Part shown: positions 9,413 through 21,800 of the stretch, one piece after another
Numbering within the stretch: position 1 is the first letter of the stretch
Layout: each line of letters opens with the position of its first letter
Origin: Cryptomeria japonica
Lineage: Eukaryota; Streptophyta; Pinopsida; Cupressales; Cupressaceae
DNA length: 64,000 bases
Assembly: GCF_030272615.1 (NCBI RefSeq)
Contig: NC_081409.1
Coordinates: 613,720,755-613,784,754, forward strand
Direction of reading: 5' to 3'
The notes under the pieces: generated by a model
Database searches by the model: none
What the model was told of the DNA's origin: nothing
The model's input: only the letters and a program-made list of their open reading frames with translations
Program-made: the position numbers and the translations under genes

Positions 9413-10683
9413 TGTAGCGTCCTAAAATTGTGACACTTGCAATTTTGACTGCATTTGGGTCTTCATGATGGCGACGCAACACTGAACTTGAATGGAGACC
9501 CCGAAACTTGTTCATGACATCAAAAACTACATTTTTCAGCACCCTAGCCTGATCCTCCTTGCACTCTGCTGTCCCGGGAGGTGGGACCAGAGCGCCCAGT
9601 GCCCTGGTCCTTCAGGACTAGGGCGCCCAGTGCCCTGGTCCCCCAAGACCATGGCGCCCAGCGCCCTGGTCCCTGGCCCTATTTTGGGCCCTGTCTCCTA
9701 TGGGACTTCGGGCCTTTTTGTTTGCAAATTGGAAAATAACATTTCCTGGTCGGCCTAAGGTTGGGAAAATCAGTCTATCAACCCTAATTGGCAAGTATAT
9801 AAATTACATTTTCCTCTCTCATTTGGATAGAGGCGAAAAAGGTGGAAACGATACTCAAACATTCAAGCATTCAAGCATTCAAGCATTCAAACATTCCTTC
9901 AAACAATTGATCATTCTAAGTCTCCATTCAAGGCTAGGTGTTGCATTCAAGACAAGGATTCAACCATTGAAGAGGAGATCACATGCTACAACATACAACA
10001 TACAACAAACAACAACATCTATACCTTCACATATAAGGATACAAACATCCTTACATCAAGGTATTAGTACTTGTTTTACATTACAGTCATTTACATTTAC
10101 AGCATTTCTCATTTCTTGGTTAATTCCAAAACTGGGGTTTGACCTAAGGGCAAACCCCTAATCCCTAACCCCCCAATCATCTTCACTTTTTTGTGTGTAG
10201 GTTGTAGGTACGTGGCTGAAATTGAAGATCTGGAATCCTTGTGCAGAGACGAACAGATCCCCCTTCGTTTCACGGATTTTTCGGAGGACCGTGTGCACGC
10301 CGGGCGCCATCGTCCCGTCAACTTTTGCTCAAATTTGTAGGACAGCGTCGTCTCGACATTTTACTGCTAGTTCCAGGTCCGCAGCTTCATATCATATCCC
10401 TATCTCTATTTATAAGTGAATCTTTCTTGCTTCTACATGCATTCATAGTTCAATCTTTCTATCTACATTCTTTACAAAAGAGGGTATCCTTGCTATCACA
10501 ACCCTTGAAACTCATATAGAATCCAATCTTGCATTGTGTGGGATTGGATCTTGTGGGTTTCAACCCCTCTTTTGAATGTAAAGTCCCTCCTAAGTGAAAA
10601 CCATCAACCCTAGTGACTCTCCCTTCTCTCTCCTTGGAGTTGGGGAGGGGAGAACGACTAGGGTTCGATTTTTCTGCTTTACA
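9413..10683 (+). repeat. 3' LTR of gag-protease element
   Basis: At 1271 bp it is the same length as the 5' LTR. It keeps the three 31-bp units (9585-9675), the TATA box (9796-9802) and the 30-nt GC-rich motif (10286-10315). Differences from the left LTR are mostly C/T and G/A changes, concentrated in the first 450 bases. Confidence 0.93.
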
Positions 10684-10688
10684 GTGGG
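10684..10688. other. target-site duplication GTGGG, right copy
   Basis: This is an exact repeat of 2784-2788. The sequence after it continues the interrupted copia LTR. Confidence 0.93.
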
Positions 10689-11501
10689 GTAAAACATTTT
10701 TCAGATCAAAGAATACATTGAACCTAGTCAAAGTTTGAAGATCTAATGGCTATGATTGATCATGGGAAATGTGATCAAGTAGATTAAGCGGTTGGCAATT
10801 GTTTATGAATAGGGAACTATTGATAAACAATGTATGCGGGCAAGTGTATGCCCAGGGATGCTACATAGTAATTACCAAGCATAGAAGCTTGAAGAGCTAT
10901 TTGTATAACAGAGTATAGAGCCCAGTAGATGGACAAGATTAGTTCTATGTCTAGATTGTATTAAGCAAATAAGAATATGCTTTAGCATTTTAGATGTGAA
11001 GTTCCAGATAGATTTTTATTACTGTTATTTTGTGAAGTGACAGAAAATCTCTTAATTGAGTGGACTTAGCAGTCTTATTTGTAAAATCCTCTAGCAAGGT
11101 GATATTCTGATTGAGTGTCTGAAATCCTTTAACAAGGTGAAGATCCTAACAGATCTGAGGAAAATCCCTTAACCGGGTCACATCTAGCAATGTGTTTGTA
11201 ATCTTTAACAGGATTTTATTTTAACTGAGCATACTCTAGAGGAGTATATTTCTTAGTGGGTCCAAAATCCCATAGTGGTTTTTCCCTATTTGGGTTTCCA
11301 CGTTAAATCTGGTGTTATGAGGTTTATGATGTTTATATGCTTTTGAGTTTGCATGTTTAACAATTTTGGTTATATCATTGAAGTATATGTTACCGAGGTT
11401 GAATCTGATGTTTTTATGGAAGATTAAGTTTGTATGATTCACCCCCTCTCTCATCTTATCAACTTGGCATCTATACTTAACATTAAGTATCAAAACTATC
11501 A
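10689..11501 (+). repeat. 5' LTR of nested copia, second part
   Basis: This continues the LTR interrupted at 2788 and aligns with 16820-17644. It ends ACTATCA directly before the primer site. The TATAAAT seen in the 3' LTR (16944-16950) reads TATGAAT here, so the promoter of this copy is damaged. Confidence 0.85.
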
Positions 11502-11515
11502 ATTGGTATCAGAGC
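11502..11515 (+). other. primer-binding site (initiator tRNA-Met type), nested copia
   Basis: ATTGGTATCAGAGC lies directly after the 5' LTR. This is the canonical plant copia primer site and is intact here. Confidence 0.93.
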
Positions 11516-11565
11516 TATGGACTCTGGAATAAAATTTTAAAGGTACTTGAGGCAAAGATCCAAAG

Positions 11566-14500
11566 ATGTATAAGAGGGATGCACTGAAGCTGAACAAGTC
11601 AAGTTTCTCTACATTGCAGAAAAGGATGAAGATGCACCTATCAGGAGTTGGAGAATATGTTGTATATTATCTGGAGAATGATTTCATTACACTGAGCACC
11701 TATCCATTGATAATGGAAGAGATAAAGGCAAAGAAAGAACATATCCAAGCAATGATTGAAATAACATCTGCATTGACCGACTTAGAGTTTAATGTTCTAG
11801 AAGGCTACAATGATGCAAAGGCAATATGGAACAAGCTCATATCTGTGTATGGAGGAGATGAACATGTGCAAAGAGGAAAAGTGGACAGTCTAAGAGGACA
11901 ACTTGAATCTATGAGGATGAATGAAGGTGAGAACATAACCCAGTACAGTACAAGACTAAAGGAGATTGTCAATCAAATCAAAGGAGCAGGTGGAACTATT
12001 GAAGAAAAGGATATAACAAGTAAGTTGTTAAGAACCCTTCTACCAGCTTATGCAATCTGACTCTCTGCAGTCAATGAATTAAGGTCTATACCCAATATGC
12101 CAATTTCTTTAGATGCTACTATTGGTAAGCTACATGCATTTGTGTTAAGTAACTTTGATAACAGTGGGTCATCGGTAAATAAAGTTGAATCTGCATTTAG
12201 TTCTTTTCATATTGGTGAATCTGATGATTACAATGATAGAATGAGTAAGTACACTAAAGGGGATCACAGTGGAGCAAGTGAAAGATTTCACAAGAACATG
12301 GAGGAAGTACACAAACTATAGGAGGAAATCAGAAAGCAAGAAGAGTTTGATGTCCTATTAGCTAGAAGGTTACTGAGAGGAAAAGGTAAGTATAAAGGAA
12401 ACTACCTTTGAAATGTTTCAATTGTGATAAGATAGGAAATATGGCTTCCAACTATCCTGACAAAGATTCTACTGAAAAGAGAGATTACCGAGATGATAGA
12501 CAAAAAGATAATCATTACAGAGGACACTGAGACTTCAGAAGAAGAGATAGAATGTCATGCTTAATAGATGATGAGGAATCCAATGATGATAAATCAGATG
12601 AAACTGATATAGAGGAAGTAGTTTATGTGGCTATCAAAGATGGATCAGATGAAGAAAGGTATGAAGAAAAATCCCTAATATCTCACATAAATACTAGTGA
12701 TTCTTGGATCATAGATAGTGGATGCTTACATCACATGACAGGTGATAAACACAAGTTTGTTATGTTAGAAGATTATGATGGAGGCTATGTAAGATTTGGT
12801 AATGATGCACCATGTCCAGTAAAAGGTAAATGATCTCTAACACTTCTTGACAATGCAAGATGTAATGATGTTTATTGGGTTGAAGATTTGAAATACAATT
12901 TGTAGAGTGTAGCACAGCTAAACAATACAGGATACCGGATAGAATTTCAGAAAGGAATTGTCAAAGTTCATGACAAGAATAGAAAGTTAGCTACTACTGG
13001 GAAACAAACAAAAGGTGGCACATTTCACCTTGACTCAACTCGGAATAAGTGTCTGTATGCAAAGATAGATGATACTTGGTTATGACATAAAAGGTTTTGT
13101 AATGTAAATTTTGATAATTTGATCAAAATAAGCAAGAAGCACCGAGTAAGAGGTCTACTGAATTTGGAAAAGCCTGAGAATGCTATGTGTCGAGGATGCT
13201 AGATGGGTAAAATGACAAGATCAAGCTTTACAAGTAAGTCTTACACCTCTAAGGGAATTTTAGATCTTGTGCACATTGATCTTTGTGGTCCTATGAAAGT
13301 TCAAAGTTATTATGGTGATAAATATTTCATATTATTTGTGGATGATTACTCAAGGATGATGTCAGTAAGTTCTTAAAATAAAAATCAGAAGCTTTTCAAA
13401 TGTTTAAATGGTACAAGGAAAGAGTTGAAAATGAAACAGGAAGACAACTGAAATGTCTTAGATCAGATAGAGTAGGAGAGTTCACATCTGATGAGTTCAA
13501 CTTATTCTGCAATGATCATGGAATTAAAAGACAAGTCTCTGCACTAAGAACTCCACAACAAAATGGAATTGCTGAGAGAAGAAACAGATCTATTGTGGAT
13601 TGTGCCAGAACCCTGATGATTGAAAAGAAAGTGCCACAAACATTTTGGAGAGAAGCAACAAGCACAACAGCTTACACCCTGAACAGAGTACAACTGAAGA
13701 AAGGTACTTTGAAGACACCATATGAAATCTGGTATGACAAGAAACTTAATGTAAGTTATTTTAAAATCTTTGGAAGTAGATGCTATATACACAAAGATGA
13801 TAGAAATGGCAAGTTTGATTAGAAAAGTGAAGAAGGAACATTTCTTGGTTATTCTTCTAGAAGCAAAGCATTTAAATGTCTGATCAAATCATCTAACAAA
13901 ATAGTAGAAAGTGCAAATGTGAAAATTGATGAATTTGCAGAAAGAAATGATGAAGGAAATTCCAAGGAACCAGAAGACTATGATGAATTTGTCTATGTTC
14001 AACTGACAAGTCTTACCCAGAAAACTGTTGAAGAAAATGAAGAGAATATCCAGTTACCAAGTGATGAAGAAGATCATATAGAGCCTACCGAGCCTGTATT
14101 AGCCAAATATGTTAGAAGACATCATGCATCAAGTCAAATTATAGGAGATAAGGATGATCTAGTTATGACAAGGAACAAACTGAGACAAAACACATGTTTA
14201 ATATCTGAATTTGAGTCGAGAATAGTGAAAGAGGCATTTCACAGTGAAGATTGGATAAATGCTATGACAGAAGAGATTGATCAAATCAAGAAGAATGACA
14301 CATGGACACTGGTCCCAAGACTGAAGGACAAAAATGTAATCGGTACAAAGTGGATTTTCAAAAATAAGTTGAATGAAAAAGGAGAGGTCATTCGAAATAA
14401 AGCAAGACTAGTTTGCAAAGGTTATGCCCAAGAAGAAGGAATTGATTATGGTGAAACTTTTGCACCTGTGGCTAGACTAGAAGGAGTAAGAACATTGTTG

Positions 14501-15734
14501 GCATATGCTACTTACAAGAATTTCAAGGTATATCAAATGGATGTCAAATTTGCATTTCTGAATGGTATATTAGAAGAAGAAGTTTTTATTGAACAACCTG
14601 AAGGATTTGTTGAAGACACGAGTAAAAATCAGGTATGTAAATTGAACAAAGCATTATATGGTTTGAAACAAGCATCTAGAGCATGGTATGAAAGATTGCA
14701 CTCTTATTTGATTAAGATTGGTTTTATAAGGACAAGTGAGAACATCAATATGTACATGAAGAATGATGAAAATGGAATACTGATATTAGCCATATTTGTT
14801 GATGATATTATATTTTGTGGAAATGACTCTTTATGCAAGAACTTTGGAAATGAAATGAGCAAAGAATTTGAGATGTCATTAATCGGTGAGATAAAGTATT
14901 TTATAGGTTTATAGATACTACAAATGAAAAATGAGATTTTCATTACTTAATCCGAGTACATAAAGGAAATCTTGAAGAAATTTGGAATGGAGGATTCAAA
15001 ACCAATAAGTACTCCTATGACTACCAACTGTAAATTATCAAACAATGATGAATCTACATCTGTTGATGAGACACTTTACTGATCCATGATTGGAAAGCTA
15101 CAATATGTTATTCACAGCAAGCCAGATATAGCACATGCAGTAGGTATAGTTGCAAGATTCTCTACACATCCCAAGGAAACACACATGACAGCAATCAAGA
15201 GAATTTTCAGATACTTGAAAGGCACTAAGGATCATGGCTTAGTATATAAGAAAAGAAATGATTTTGATTTAAAATTTTATACTGATGCTGATTGGGAAGA
15301 CAACATTGATGACAGGAAAAGCACAAGTGGGGGAGCTTTCTTTTTAGGAGAAAGACTAGTGAGTTGGCTTAGCAAGAAACAAGGATGTGTTTCACAGTCA
15401 ACAACAGAAGTTGAATACGTTGCTACAATATTAAATTGTACCAACATAGCATGGATCAAACAACTGTTGGATGGTATAAATGAGAAAGTTACCGAGCCAG
15501 TAACTATATTCTATGACAATACTAGTGCCATTAACATTTCAAAGAATCCTATTATGCACTCTAAGATGAAACAAATCTCTATCAAATATCATTATCTTAG
15601 AGAAGAAAGTGGTGTTGGAGTATGTTAGCACAAAGGAACAAATAGCAGATATCTTCACTAAGCCACTGCCAAGGGACACTTTTGAGTATCTCAGAAGTAA
15701 GTTAGGGGTCCTACCCCTATCTTCCATTCACTGA
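11566..15734 (+). pseudogene. copia gag-pol polyprotein, multiply interrupted
   Basis: The ATG at 11566 begins MYKRDALKLNKSSF, as in the paralogue starting at 57101. Gag covers 11566 to about 12400, ending in a knuckle that lost its His and last Cys (near 12411-12455). The protease motif DSWIIDSGC is near 12700. Pre-integrase sequence is at about 13020-13210. The integrase core is at about 13255-13822 (DLCGPMKVQSYYGDKYF; PQQNGIAERRNRSIV). Reverse transcriptase is at 14220-14914 with the FVDDIIF active site near 14800. RNase H is at about 15230-15650 (YTDADWEDN, KSTSGGAFF). Stops occur near 12058, 12319, 12832, 13820, 14912, 15080 and 15627, with some frame changes. Domain order (integrase before RT) proves copia. 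The protein is dead. Confidence 0.9.
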
Positions 15735-16155
15735 CCGAGTTCGGTGAAAGCATCAATTCGATGACTCTATAGAATATCTTTTAGGAGTTGATGTTGATTT
15801 ACACACTTTAGGAGGTTTTCTAAAGGTGTGCAGGAAACAATACAGGAAACAGGAATTGAAGACAAAATACTTTGACTGAGACTAAGTTGATACATCACAA
15901 CAAGAAATCACTTCATACGGGAAGAAATTATGTTTTAGTTCTTTACTTTTTGGCATTGTTGTCAAAAAGGGAGAAGACTGGAGAAGACTGGAGAAGACTG
16001 AAGAAAAGAAAGACTAAGAAAAGAGGAGTAGTCTAATGTATGGGGGAGAATTCTGATGATAGGGGGAGAGAATTTCAGCATTTTAGAATCTCACAGCAAT
16101 CTGAATCAATTAGGTCAAATCAATTGGTTTTGCCATCAATGCCAAAGGGGGAGAT
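15735..16155 (+). other. 3' non-coding region and polypurine tract of nested copia
   Basis: No gene is seen. GGAGAAGACT is repeated in tandem near 15969-16005. The tract AGGGGGAGAT (16146-16155) lies in the loop of an 8-bp perfect inverted repeat, AATGCCAA (16138-16145) and TTGGCATT (16158-16165). Confidence 0.8.
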
Positions 16156-17644
16156 TGTTGGCATTATAACAGACAAGGAGAGATTGTTGGCATTTCAATA
16201 AGGATATTGAGAAGGTTGTTGATGATTATGGGTATAACTGATTAAGGATGTTTACTGTCTTAATATTATTATTTTGTCATTGATGCCAAGAAATTGATTT
16301 TCTAATTCAGTATGATGTTGCCATATCTTAAAAAGTATGATTTGATGAGTATAAAGATGTCGATAAAAGACACAGAAAGAATATGATGAATATGGGGATG
16401 AATAAGTTATTCAATGGGCAACTATTACCGAGTTAGACAATGATGAGATCATGATATTTAGATTGTTTTGATATCATACATATGTTATTTATTGTAAGGT
16501 TAGTACTATACTATGTTACTGAGTAAAGAACCTAGTCGGTAAACCCTAAGGTTATTGCTATCGGTTAATAAAGATAGAGTGTCTACTGAGTAAAGTTTAG
16601 TATTTACCAAGTTGTAACCAAGCTATAACAGAATGCATCAAATGGTTACATGTGTTATTTAATGAAGGGAGTTGATGAGTTGGAACTGATTAAATGATTG
16701 GTATGTCGTGAATGAAGTTTGTTAAAGAATCTATGGCGAAGGAAAATCAGCAGGAAGATCTACAACTTAGATTGAACTGCAATACCCTAGCACAAGTTCC
16801 AAGAAATATATGCAAGTTCCAAGGTGGGGTAAAACATTTTTCAGATCGAAGAATACATTGAACTTGGTCAAAGTTTGAAGATCTAATGGCTATGATTGAT
16901 CATGAGAAATGTGATCAAGGAGATTAAGCGGTTGGCAATTTTTTATAAATAGGGAACTGTTGATAAACAATGTATGTGGGCAAGTGTATGCATAGGGATG
17001 CTACATAGTAATTACCGAGCATAGAAGCTTGAAGAACTATTTGTATAACAGAGTATAGAGCCTAGCAGATGGACAAGATTAGTTCTATGTCTAGATTGTA
17101 TTAAGCAAATAAGAATCTGCTTTAGCATTTTAGATGTGAAGTTGCAGATAGATTTTTATTACTGTTATTTTGTGAAGTGAAAGAAAATCTCTTAACTGAG
17201 TGGACTTAACAGTCCTATTTGTAAAACCCTCTAGAAAGGTGACATTCTAATTGAGTGTTTGAAATCCTTTATCAAGGTGAAGATCCTAACAGATCTGAGG
17301 GAAATCCCTTAACCGGGTCACATCTAGCAATGTGTTTGTAATCTTTAACAGGATTTGCTTTTAACCAAGCATACTTTAGAAGAGTATATTTCTTAGTGGG
17401 TCCAAAATCCCACAGTGGTTTTTCCCTATTTGGGTTTCCACGTTAAATTTGGTGTTATGAGGTTTATGATGTTTATATGCTTTTGAGTTTGCATGTTTAA
17501 CAGTTTTGGTTATATCATTGAAGTATATGTTACCGAGGTTGAATCTGATGTTTTAATGGAAGATTAAGTTTGTATGATTCACCCCCCCCCCTCTCATCTT
17601 ATCAGCTTGGCATCTATACTTAACATTAAGTATCAGAACTATCA
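16156..17644 (+). repeat. 3' LTR of nested copia
   Basis: This 1489-bp LTR runs from TGTTGGCA to ACTATCA and is uninterrupted. It has a TATAAAT box (16944-16950) and a run of nine or more C at about 17582-17591 near its end. It provides the intact reference showing where the gag-protease element entered the 5' LTR. Confidence 0.9.
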
Positions 17645-17649
17645 AACTA

Positions 17650-18656
17650 ATCCTACTAGGGATCACCTAGTTAAGGGTTAAACCGTGTTAAAGCTTACCT
17701 TGTTAGAAGATTTTTAAGAACTCAATGATTTTGAGTCACCCTATTAAAGGATTTACAACAAGCTGGTTAAAGCTACCCTGTTAAGGGATTTTCCAACTGT
17801 TGAAGTGGTTAGAGGTCAATAGGTATTACAATGATATGGTAACAACACTTCAATACCAATGCGGATCTGCTTTAGTTCCTTCCTTCTGCAATCATACTCT
17901 GTAGGTATCTCTTCTCTTATTTGGTCTAGCACGAATCACATATCTCTGCACTTAGATACACACACAACATTTTCCAGCAACATCAACATGAAAAACAACA
18001 ATGACCTTATAGGAAAGATAGGTCAGTATCATAAACCCTAAACCCTAAACATTTAGGTTAAGTAATTTAGTCGGTTCAATCCTAACCATTGAACATATTG
18101 CATTGATTACAATAGTCTTGAATAGATCTCAAGATGTTCTCCATCATTCATTCTTCACCGCTTCTTGGAGGCTGATAACCCATCACGCGTTCTCCACCAT
18201 TTATAGAGACTTCATACATTCCTGAGGTAGATAGGATCAATCTCCTTCATGCAAGATCCTTCACATGCACAAGGCTGATGTGGCAACATAATTTGTTCTT
18301 CATTACAATGCTAACTCATCACATGATATCATCGGTTGAATCACACAGGCTTGGAATACTTCAACCGAAAATCCTCAAATTAAGACTACCAATCGGTAGT
18401 AATACCATATGAAACCTTGATACAAAACATTCCATATACTGGTTCACTTAGATAGACATACCACTTCACTTTTTCACATATACCGGTTCACAACATCATA
18501 TATACCGGTTCTCTTGCATCACATATACCATTTCACAACATCATACCGGTTCTCTTGCAAGTTGCTTGCTTCAATATACCGGTTCACTTCAGCATATTGA
18601 CATCAATGACAACACACAATATCATCATGTCATCATATTCTGCACATATGCCAACA
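17650..18656 (-). repeat. shared copia LTR, second segment
   Basis: This continues 1633-2125 across the nested copia, giving about 1500 bp against 1493 bp for the outer LTR (23067-24559). It ends ATGCCAACA and is followed by the polypurine tract of element 2. Two CCCTAAA units at 18035-18050 are also present in the other LTR copy, so they are LTR sequence, not a telomere remnant. Confidence 0.85.
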
Positions 18657-18864
18657 ATCTCCCCCTTTGGCATTGATGGCAGTATACAAAGATAACTCTC
18701 CATTTCATATCTTCTCCCCCAACACTATAGATATCTTCTCCGCTTCACATATTCTCCCCCTTTGACAATAATGCCAAAGTGGAGGCATATACATCTATGT
18801 TCTACTTATAATGTTCCCCCTAAGGAGTAGCATCCTTCATCACAACAATCCTGAAAAAGATATA

Positions 18865-21800
18865 TCAATGTAAGTCCTGAGTGATGTGGAACACACACCT
18901 TTTGTTCACCTCTTGAAGGGGTAGCACCCCTAATTCACCTATCAAATAGGTAAAGGTAGCCTTCGGTAGAGGCTTGGTGAATATGTCTGCTAACTGTTCC
19001 TTATTTGAAACATGTTCTAGTACAACTTCTTTGTTCTGAACCTTGCCCCTTAAGAAATGATACTTAATCTCAAAGTGCTTGGTTCTAGAATGTAAAACCG
19101 GATTCTTGGAGATGTTAATCGCACTTGTGTTGTCACAAAAAATACTTACTGGTTCAGATACAGGAACTTTGAAGCCATTTAATACATGCTTCATCCAGAT
19201 TGTCTGGGTGCAGTTCATAAATGTTGCAACATACTCCACATCTGATGTAGACTGAGAGATACAACTCTACTTCTTACTCATCCAGGAGACTAGTCTGCCA
19301 CCAAGAAAGAATGCACCACCGATTGTGCTCTTCCAGTCATCCACATTACCAGCCTAGTCAGCATCTGTAAACACTTTCAGGTTGAAATCATTACTTTATG
19401 GATACCATAATCCATAGTCAATAGTTCCCTTCAAATATCTCAGAATCCGCTTGACTGATACCAAGTGGGATTCTCTTGGGCTTTTCTAGAACCTTGCAGT
19501 AATGCCCACTGCATGTGCAATGTCTAGTATGCTATGTACTACATAGTGCAATTTATCAATCATTGATCAGTATTCCTTCTCATTGACCAACGCTGAGTCA
19601 TCCTCCTTTGATAGTTTACAACTGGTCACCATTAGTGTACCAACCAGTTTGTTGTCTTCCATTCCAAAGGTTTTCAACACCTCTTTGACATATTTGGATT
19701 AAGTGATAAAGATTGCATCTTTCATTTGTTGAATTTGTAGTCCAATGAAGAACTTAATCTCCCCTATAAGTGACATCTCAAACTCCTTTTTCATCTCATC
19801 TTTAAAATCATGACTCATCTTGCCATCTCCTCCAAAAACTATTTCATCAACAAATACCTCACAGATTAGAATCTGATCTCCTTCTGACTTTAGGTAGATA
19901 TTACTATCCTCACTCATTCTCTAAAATCCAATCTTCACAAGATGGGAGTGCATGCGTTCATAGCATGGTCTAGGTGCCTGCTTTAGTCCATACAAGGCCT
20001 TATGTAGCCTACACACCATGTCACTGTCTTTTGATAGGGCAAACCCATCTGGTTTCTCTATATACACCTCTTGTTCTAGTATTCCATTCAGGAATGCAGA
20101 CTTTACATCCATTTAATATACTTTGAATTCCTTGAATGCAGCATATGCAAGAAGCATATGAACTCCTTTCAATCTGGCCACTAGAGCAAAGGTTTCTCCA
20201 TAGTCTTCTCCTTCTTCTTGGCCATATCCTTTATATACCAATCTCTCTTTGTTTCTAACCACAGAACCATCTTCATTCAACTTATTTCTGAAAACCCATT
20301 TGGTTCCAATGACATTTTTATGCTCCGATTTGGGTACCAAAGAACATGTACCATTCTTTTCTATCTGGTCAAGTTCCTCTTCCATTTCCTTGATTCATTA
20401 TTCATCTTTATGTGCCTCTCTAAATGTTTTAGGCTCAAATTCAAAGATCATGCAAGAGTTTTCTTTGACCTTTCTTCTTGTAAGAATTTCTACATCCTTG
20501 TCTCCTATGATTTTCTTTGGATCATGATTCAGCTTTACATACCTAGGAATTATCTTAGTTTTTTCCTCTTACTTTTCTTCTTCATCCTCATCTTCATCAG
20601 CATCAGCATCTATCAATGTAGGAGCACTGTTATCGATGCTAGGCTATTTTGTAGTCGGTTTCCAAAAGGTTACAACCAGTTTATCTCCTACTTGCTCACT
20701 GCTAGTTTCCTAAGATTTCTCAGAGGTTTCATCAACTCTAATGTTGATGCTTTCAACAATTCTCTAAGTCCTATTGTTGAAACTTTTGAGAGCTTTTCTC
20801 TTTGTGGAATATCCTAGAAATGTTCCCTCATCACATTTAGCATCATACTCTCTCTGATGTTCACTCCTCTTGATATAACATTTTCTACCAAACACTCTAA
20901 AGTAGCTTACCATTGGTGTCTTACCAATGCAATACTCATAAGGTGTTTTATCCTTACCCTTTTTGATGAGTACTTGGTTCATTGTGTAGACTACAGAGCT
21001 CACTGCTTCTCTCCAAAAGGTGTGAGCAACCTTCCCTTGGATCAACATAGTTCTAGTTGCTTCAACCACAGTCTGGTTGTTCCTCTATGCTAGGCCATTC
21101 TATTGTGGATTCTAGGGGGTAGAAAGTTGCCTCTTGATGTTGTTCTCTTCATAGTACTTGTTGAATTCACTGAAAGTGAATTCTCCTCCATGATTAGTTC
21201 TTAGGCACTTAATCCTCTTACCGCTTTCTCTTTCTACCAGTGCTCTAAAGGCTTTGAACTTTCCAAAGGCTTTAGACTTGTCCTTCAAGAAAGTGACCCA
21301 CGTTATTTTTGAGCAATTATCAGTAAGAATCATAAAATATCTATCTCCCTGCACACTCCTAGTTTTCATAGGACCACACAAATCAGTATGCACAAGATCA
21401 AGTAAATTGTCTACAGTGAAAGATTTACCTTTGAAGGTTGAGGAAGACATTTTCCCTAGTTGACACTCTCTACACAAAGGATTCTTCGGTTTTCTTAGCA
21501 TAGGCAATCCTCTAACTGCCTTGATCTTACTAACCTTCACAATATTATCAAAGTTTACATGACAGAGTCTCCTATGCCATATCCAACTATCTTCAAACTT
21601 ACTCATTAGACATGTACTGACATTAGCATTTAGTTGAAATAGGTTACCTTCAATCTGCATACCAATAGCCATCAATGCACCATTCTTTCCTTTGATTTTT
21701 CACACTCCATTTATGAATTCCAGAGTGAGTCCATTATCATTTAGTTGAGCTACACTCAAAAGGTTGTGTCTGAGACCTTCTACCCAATACACATTGTCAG

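Larger units (their letters stand above)
2789..10683 (+). mobile_element. non-autonomous LTR retrotransposon encoding only gag-protease (TR-GAG type)
   Basis: This 7895-bp element has LTRs of exactly 1271 bp each (2789-4059 and 9413-10683), TGTAGC...TTTACA ends, a primer-site region, one long ORF (5242-8667), a polypurine tract (9398-9412) and a perfect GTGGG duplication. There is no reverse transcriptase, RNase H or integrase in any frame. Retrotrans_gag and retropepsin-like domains that resemble those of the Tat-like gypsy element at 28681-35423 suggest it is mobilised in trans by a Ty3/gypsy element of that kind (inference). The LTRs differ by several dozen mostly transition changes by eye, so the insertion is not brand new, yet the ORF is intact. 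It is the youngest layer of the nest. Confidence 0.92.
2126..17644 (+). mobile_element. plus-strand Ty1/copia element nested in the shared LTR (itself interrupted)
   Basis: This complete but decayed copia element has a 5' LTR in two pieces (2126-2788 and 10689-11501), an internal region (11502-16155) and a 3' LTR (16156-17644). The 5' LTR is split by the gag-protease element at 2789-10683. It starts TGTTGGCA and ends ACTATCA. The flanking pentamers AATTG (2121-2125) and AACTA (17645-17649) differ by two transitions and look like an old duplication. The undisturbed paralogous LTR at about 23559 reads AAATG at the same place, which confirms the insertion point. It belongs to the same family as the minus-strand element at 50927-58746. 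Confidence 0.88.

Noticed and set aside
18030-18055. Interstitial telomere repeats (CCCTAAA)
   Set aside because: Only two units, and the same sequence occurs at the same place in the other copia LTR (about 23965-23990), so it is LTR sequence.
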